A model generated the notes under the pieces. It was not told the DNA's origin and did not search any database. It saw only the letters and a list, made by a program, of their open reading frames with translations. A stretch of 9,286 nt of DNA, taken from Myxococcota bacterium. Lineage in GTDB: Bacteria > Myxococcota_A > Polyangia > HGW-17. Positions within the stretch are counted from its first letter, which is position 1. Each line of letters starts with the position of its first letter. This document shows positions 7,063 through 9,286 of the stretch, piece by piece. A program made the position numbers and the translations under genes. The stretch is from the NCBI GenBank assembly GCA_018821745.1, contig JAHJLU010000326.1, positions 1 through 9,286 of the forward strand, written 5' to 3'.

Positions 7063-7100
7063 GAATAAAGCGGGGCCCAAGCCGTCAAGCAGGATGTTGA

Positions 7101-7700
7101 GTGAAAGATTATCATTCAATGAAAGATGCTGAACTCATCGGTGCTGCAGCCGAAGGAGATGAAACTGCATTCCAGCATCTGGTGAAACGCCATCGTAGCT
7201 GGGCGTTTGGTTTTGTTCTGAAGACGGTGCGCGACCCAGAGGCCGCCGGTGATATTCTCCAAGAGGCCTTCGTCCGTGTCTTCAAAAACCTCGCCAAGTT
7301 CCGTATGGAGAGTTCTTTCAACACATGGTTCCACCGGATTCTCTACAATCTCTGCATTGACTACTGGCGGAGATCAGGTCGAAGAATCCACATGGAATAC
7401 GACGATAGTCTGGCCTTTGACGGCAAAGGTGTCGGGACTGCCGGTGGGTATGATGCCACGAGTCCCGAACGGAACAATCGTCGAAAAGAGGTGGTCGGAA
7501 TTTTGGAGCAGGCCCTCGACAGCCTGAGCCTCGAACACCGGACCGCCATTTTGCTTCGGGAAGTGGAGGGTCTCTCCTACGAAGAGATCGCCGACATCAT
7601 AGATTGTCCCAAAGGGACGGTGATGTCGAGACTCCACCATGCCCGCAAGAAAATTGTTTCCTTTATGAAACGCTATGGTTACGTTTCATCGGAGATTTAA
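7101..7700 (+). CDS. ECF-subfamily RNA polymerase sigma factor (RpoE-like)
   Basis: This encodes 199 residues. Region 2 spans about 21-92, with the core-binding/-10 motif DILQEAFVRVF (51-61) and 'FNTWFHRILYNLCIDYWRR' (73-91). Region 4 spans about 132-187, with the helix-turn-helix 'LSYEEIADIIDCPKGTVMSRLHHARKK'. Regions 1 and 3 are absent, as expected for ECF factors. The protein directs RNA polymerase to a small regulon, usually in response to an envelope or extracytoplasmic signal. The start is GTG at 7101 with AGGA six bases upstream; a later ATG at 7119 has no Shine-Dalgarno. The linker between the regions carries an unusually glycine-rich stretch (DGKGVGTAGGYD). The stop TAA is one base before the ATG of the anti-sigma gene, whose ribosome binding site lies inside this gene, indicating translational coupling. 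Confidence 0.95.
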   Translation: MKDYHSMKDAELIGAAAEGDETAFQHLVKRHRSWAFGFVLKTVRDPEAAGDILQEAFVRVFKNLAKFRMESSFNTWFHRILYNLCIDYWRRSGRRIHMEYDDSLAFDGKGVGTAGGYDATSPERNNRRKEVVGILEQALDSLSLEHRTAILLREVEGLSYEEIADIIDCPKGTVMSRLHHARKKIVSFMKRYGYVSSEI

Positions 7701-7701
7701 C

Positions 7702-8427
7702 ATGGATGCAACCACAAAGACCACGATTGAAGAATCCATCTCGCCCTGGCTGGACGGTGAATTGAGTTCCGGGGACCGTGCTGCCTTTGAGGCCGCATTG
7801 TCAAATGATCCCGCACTCAGCGCCATGGCCGAGGAATTCAAGGCCAGCACCAGGGCTTTTGCGGTGTATCGTTCCCAGAAGATTGAAGAGCCTCCCTTTG
7901 AGGAGTTCTGGAATGAATTATCGGCAAAACTGGTGACGCCTGCGGTACCACAACCCGTCTCCGATACAGGGAGTCTCCTGAAGCTAATCCTGGATGCCCG
8001 GAAGCCATCACTCTGGGAGCGTCTGGCCTCGGGGGTTTTCCCCGCTCTTGTCGGTGCGGCAGCGGCTCTGGCGGTTGTGTTCTTTGCCACGGGGAGAGCT
8101 TCCCGGCACGAGGCTGACTCTTCGGTGCGCAAGGATGCAATGCAGGAGACCAGGGCCATGACGCCCCCGTTAAACTCCTTGCTGGTGAAGCATCCCGGGG
8201 AACCAAAGACTACTGTAAACGTGGCCACCAAGCCCGAAATCGCGCCGGGGAAAATCATCCCCAATCCCGATGTCGCCAATATTGTTGCTGAAGCGGATTC
8301 CTGTATCATCGAGAGCATGAACGCCGAGGATGATGCGATCACCACTGTTTTTAAAATAGCCGATACTGATGGTTCCATGATTACTGTTATCTGGGTCCCC
8401 ATTGAGGACGAGGGAACATCCATCTGA
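7702..8427 (+). CDS. membrane-bound anti-sigma factor of the ECF sigma factor
   Basis: This encodes 241 residues. The cytosolic N-terminus 'ISPWLDGELSSGDRAAFEAAL' (13-33) has the acidic pattern of anti-sigma factor domains, but the H-x3-C-x2-C zinc motif is absent and the only cysteine is C201. One membrane helix (about 111-129, 'GVFPALVGAAAALAVVFFA') is followed by a periplasmic tail. The tail ends in 'DGSMITVIWVPIEDE', a C-terminal pattern I associate with anti-sigma proteins of this general type. The likely role is to hold the ECF factor at the membrane until a signal releases it. The ATG at 7702 has GGAG at seven bases, and the upstream in-frame start inside the sigma gene is rejected. 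The assignment rests mainly on position and topology. Confidence 0.85.
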   Translation: MDATTKTTIEESISPWLDGELSSGDRAAFEAALSNDPALSAMAEEFKASTRAFAVYRSQKIEEPPFEEFWNELSAKLVTPAVPQPVSDTGSLLKLILDARKPSLWERLASGVFPALVGAAAALAVVFFATGRASRHEADSSVRKDAMQETRAMTPPLNSLLVKHPGEPKTTVNVATKPEIAPGKIIPNPDVANIVAEADSCIIESMNAEDDAITTVFKIADTDGSMITVIWVPIEDEGTSI

Positions 8428-8442
8428 CCAGTTTATCGACGC

Positions 8443-8479
8443 ACAACTTTGTTGTTCCACCTTTCACGTCCCCTGGGAC
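8443..8479 (+). repeat. two short inverted repeats between anti-sigma and secreted-protein genes
   Basis: ACAAC-TTT-GTTGT (8443-8455) and GTCC-CCTG-GGAC (8468-8479, loop shown) lie in the 68-base gap. Both are too small to call terminators and lack T-runs. They could influence the downstream ribosome binding site (GGGAGA, 8485-8490). Confidence 0.25.
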
Positions 8480-8495
8480 CTGATGGGAGATTGTT

Positions 8496-8984
8496 ATGAA
8501 AATCACCATGCTGTCTGTTTTAATTACTGTGTTTTCAATCATTCATGTGCCCGGTGCTGCGGCAGGGAAGCCCCAGGCGGGTGTCAAATGCAGGGCATAC
8601 TCCATTGTTGCCACAGAGAAAAAAGGAAAGCTCCCCACGGATTTGATGCAGTTCAAGCATATTTTCAAGGACATGCCATTCAAAATGTTCGGGTCCTTTC
8701 GGCTCAATACCCAGACCAGCATGGTGCTTGGTTCAAAAAGCTCTGTTGCCCGTTTGTCCAGCAAGCTCTCTCTCCACGTGCAGTTGCTTGATCGAATTCT
8801 CTCCAGCCGTGATAAACGGCGCTTCAGGCTCCAACTCCAGATCAAGAGGAAGAACCCGAAGAACAAAAAGAAACTCGTGACCGTATACAGCATGGTCATG
8901 AAACTCAGCAGTGAAAAACCAATGTTCATCGCAGGCCCCAAAGAGGGTGGTGGCACGCTTGTTGTCGGCCTCGTCTGCAAATAG
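8496..8984 (+). CDS. small secreted or periplasmic protein of unknown function
   Basis: This encodes 162 residues. It begins with a Sec signal peptide: MK, a hydrophobic core (5-19), then GAAAG with likely cleavage after Ala23. The mature part is basic and beta-strand-like: 'FKMFGSFRLNTQTSMVLG' (about 62-79), a lysine/arginine-rich centre ('RRFRLQLQIKRKNPKNKKK') and an ending 'FIAGPKEGGGTLVVGLVCK'. There are two cysteines, Cys32 near the mature N-terminus and Cys161 next to the last residue, which could form a disulfide closing the fold. I do not recognise a named family, though small secreted proteins with a terminal 'GPK..GGTLI/V' pattern occur next to ECF operons in my recollection. The ATG at 8496 follows GGGAGA by five bases. 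The stop is TAG. It follows the anti-sigma gene by 68 bases and probably belongs to the same operon, perhaps as sensor cofactor or target. Confidence 0.8.
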   Translation: MKITMLSVLITVFSIIHVPGAAAGKPQAGVKCRAYSIVATEKKGKLPTDLMQFKHIFKDMPFKMFGSFRLNTQTSMVLGSKSSVARLSSKLSLHVQLLDRILSSRDKRRFRLQLQIKRKNPKNKKKLVTVYSMVMKLSSEKPMFIAGPKEGGGTLVVGLVCK

Positions 8985-8993
8985 CTACAGGCA

Positions 8994-9286
8994 TTGTCTT
9001 TTTTTATCCCGAAGACCAGAGCAAAAAAAGCGATCCTCCTTGTCACACTGGGGATCTTAGGGGCCGGTGCGTTTGGGGCATGGTATTTTCCCCGGAAAAT
9101 TCACGCCATGGTCATTCAGCGGATCCATGCGGTCGCCAAGGCCCGTGGTGTCACCATCGAGACCATGGATCTGAATATGGGCTGGTCCAGGCTCACTATC
9201 ACCGGGCTCCGGTTTCGCGGGGCCGGGTATACGGGAAGGGCCCAGAATGTGGTTGTTACTTCCTGGAAAATTAAAAGCTTTTTCCC
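8994..9286 (+). CDS. membrane-anchored AsmA/TamB-like protein, N-terminal part (3' end outside the window)
   Basis: The frame is open to the right edge (about 97 codons). A basic leader (KTRAKK) precedes a single hydrophobic helix, 'AILLVTLGILGAGAFGAWYF' (about 13-32), followed by 'VIQRIHAVAKARGVTIETMDLNMGWSRLTITGLRFRG'. This short helix plus strand pattern is typical of the N-terminus of AsmA/TamB-like or related inner-membrane-anchored periplasmic proteins; some deltaproteobacterial peptidoglycan glycosyltransferases begin the same way, so the class is uncertain. The only plausible start is TTG at 8994, with a weak ACAGG only two bases away; the next ATG (9108) would delete the membrane helix. 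It starts 9 bases after the TAG of the secreted-protein gene and is in the same reading frame, so coupling or readthrough is possible. It contains a run of seven T (8999-9005), where an indel error could shift the frame. Confidence 0.65.
   Translation, partial: MSFFIPKTRAKKAILLVTLGILGAGAFGAWYFPRKIHAMVIQRIHAVAKARGVTIETMDLNMGWSRLTITGLRFRGAGYTGRAQNVVVTSWKIKSFF

Larger units (their letters stand above)
6705..7100 (+). other. 396-bp intergenic leader upstream of the ECF sigma gene
   Basis: No convincing gene is seen on either strand. The region holds small hairpins (6755-6772, 6790-6805, 7018-7030), an extended -10-like box and an ECF-promoter-like motif, listed separately. The middle (about 6840-6990) is AT-richer than the flanks. 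A minus-strand open frame (7054-6596) crosses it but has no ribosome binding site that I can identify and lacks protein-like composition. Confidence 0.5.

Noticed and set aside
7686..8423. Long minus-strand open frame (245 codons) covering the whole anti-sigma gene
   Set aside because: It mirrors the codon bias of the sense gene, is serine/alanine-rich without motifs, and has no ribosome binding site. The sense strand has a clear operon context.
9080..9274. Plus-strand open frame in another phase at the right edge
   Set aside because: It is histidine/cysteine-rich with no motif and overlaps the membrane-helix-containing AsmA-like frame, which is more protein-like.
1..9286. CRISPR arrays, tRNA/rRNA genes, insertion sequences, attachment sites
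   Set aside because: I saw no regularly spaced direct repeats, no transposase or integrase, and no tRNA or rRNA-like sequence on either strand.

Overview
The window looks like a chromosomal segment of a Gram-negative bacterium: a TamB-type protein implies an outer membrane. The base composition is moderately GC-rich. The mix of a Bacillus-type PurB, an iron-sulfur-type PurF, a TamB-like protein and an ECF sigma/anti-sigma operon would fit a deltaproteobacterial lineage in the broad sense. That placement is an impression from protein style, not a search result.

Layout. Bases 1-873 (+) are the 3' end of a TamB-family gene. A candidate terminator and a sigma70-like promoter follow, then a MATE-family efflux transporter (981-2357, +). 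On the minus strand, read right to left, lies a compact purine operon: purB (6015-4720), purC (4709-3744) and purF (3726-2326). The 3' end of purF overlaps the 3' end of the MATE gene by 32 bp in convergent orientation. From 6300 everything reads on the plus strand: a small STAS/SpoIIAA-like protein, a 396-bp non-coding leader, an ECF sigma factor (7101-7700), its membrane anti-sigma factor (7702-8427), a small secreted protein (8496-8984), and the start of a membrane-anchored AsmA/TamB-like protein that runs off the right edge.

PurB, PurC and PurF act in de novo IMP/AMP synthesis: PurF commits PRPP to the pathway, PurC makes SAICAR, and PurB cleaves SAICAR and adenylosuccinate. The sigma and anti-sigma genes form a self-contained envelope-signalling module. 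The secreted and AsmA-like genes downstream are plausible cargo or partners of unknown function.

The most striking observation is that purF is interrupted by a single in-frame amber codon (TAG at 3099-3097). The reading frame continues intact on the far side, and every expected PurF motif is present in the two halves. A second TAG (8982-8984) ends the secreted-protein gene and lies in the same open frame as the AsmA-like gene, which has only a TTG start. No other gene that ends in this window uses TAG. The simplest explanations are a point mutation or base-calling error in purF and an ordinary stop in the second case, but amber readthrough is testable.
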